Source of the DNA: Boseongicola sp. SB0675_bin_26
Lineage (GTDB): Bacteria > Pseudomonadota > Alphaproteobacteria > Rhodobacterales > Rhodobacteraceae
Length of the DNA: 6,192 nucleotides
Direction of reading: 5' to 3'
NCBI GenBank assembly: GCA_009843725.1
Contig: VYCX01000034.1
Span: 1-6,192, forward strand
Shown here piece by piece: positions 6,033 through 6,192 of this stretch. Made by a program: the position numbers and the translations under genes. The stretch's first letter is position 1. Every line of letters begins with the position of its first letter. A model generated the notes under the pieces. That model made no database searches and had not been told where the DNA came from. It worked only from the letters and a program-made list of their open reading frames with translations.

Positions 6033-6192
6033 CGTCCGCGGCACTCCGTCGGTATGACTCCCGGGACGACGTCGCGCATCCCCTCCGTTTCGTCTCCTAG
6101 TGGTCTTTCGCACGCGATGCAACAGATCCCAAAGAGGCGGGCGCGATTCTCGTATGGTTCACTTTTTGATTCCATGATGTTCCGTTTGCGAA
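6033..6192 (-). other. Upstream region of the nitrile hydratase operon, with a doubtful small frame
   Basis: These 160 bp precede the alpha start and run to the window edge. The distal part (about 6145-6192) is AT-richer than the rest and could hold a promoter, but I cannot point to a convincing -35/-10 pair or an operator. A 70-codon frame begins at 6175 ([23 protein letters not shown]...) and ends at 5963 inside the alpha gene in another frame. It has a weak GGA nearby and resembles no family I know. It could be a leader peptide, the remnant of a gene, or chance. Two purine-rich stretches (AGGAG near 6078-6082 and GGAGGGG near 6067-6073, minus strand) serve no recognised start. Confidence 0.3.

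Noticed and set aside
6033..6122. The 30-codon upstream extension of the alpha reading frame ([14 protein letters not shown]...)
   Set aside because: It is Arg-rich and not like alpha subunit N-termini, and the in-frame ATG at 6032 fits the family better. It cannot be excluded without N-terminal data.

Overview
The window looks like chromosomal DNA of an alphaproteobacterium, most probably of the Rhodobacterales type. It is GC-rich throughout. The plus-strand order frr-uppS-cdsA-dxr-rseP is the widespread envelope/isoprenoid cluster. The UppS and RseP wording (for example NLSGPIGIAEVSGQAASQG and the end NDIVCP in RseP) resembles what I remember of Rhodobacteraceae proteins. That placement is from memory of the families, not from a search.

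Left part (1-4220, plus strand): the 3' end of frr (ribosome recycling), then uppS (undecaprenyl diphosphate synthase), cdsA (CDP-diacylglycerol synthase), dxr (DXP reductoisomerase) and rseP (M50 site-2 protease). The first four genes are chained by 4-bp ATGA overlaps. rseP follows dxr after an 11-bp gap with its own Shine-Dalgarno and a TTG start. The group supplies isoprenoid precursor (Dxr), the C55 lipid carrier for peptidoglycan (UppS), phospholipid precursor (CdsA) and intramembrane proteolysis in the envelope (RseP). No promoter for it lies in the window.

Middle (4221-4405): a 185-bp convergent intergenic region with two small hairpins and no gene that I can support.

Right part (4406-6032, minus strand): a three-gene cobalt-type nitrile hydratase operon read right to left: alpha subunit (metal motif VCTLCSC), beta subunit (GTG start), and a P14K/NhlE-like accessory protein that resembles the beta N-terminal half. 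Both junctions are 4-bp start/stop overlaps (GTGA and ATGA). The enzyme hydrates nitriles to amides. No amidase, regulator or cobalt transporter is inside the window. The last 160 bp (6033-6192) form the upstream region of this operon and hold at most one doubtful short reading frame.

I did not find an obviously undescribed system. The points most worth a second look are the sharp AT-rich patch inside dxr, the accessory nitrile hydratase operon where bamA is usually expected after rseP, and changes in the beta subunit near its second conserved arginine.
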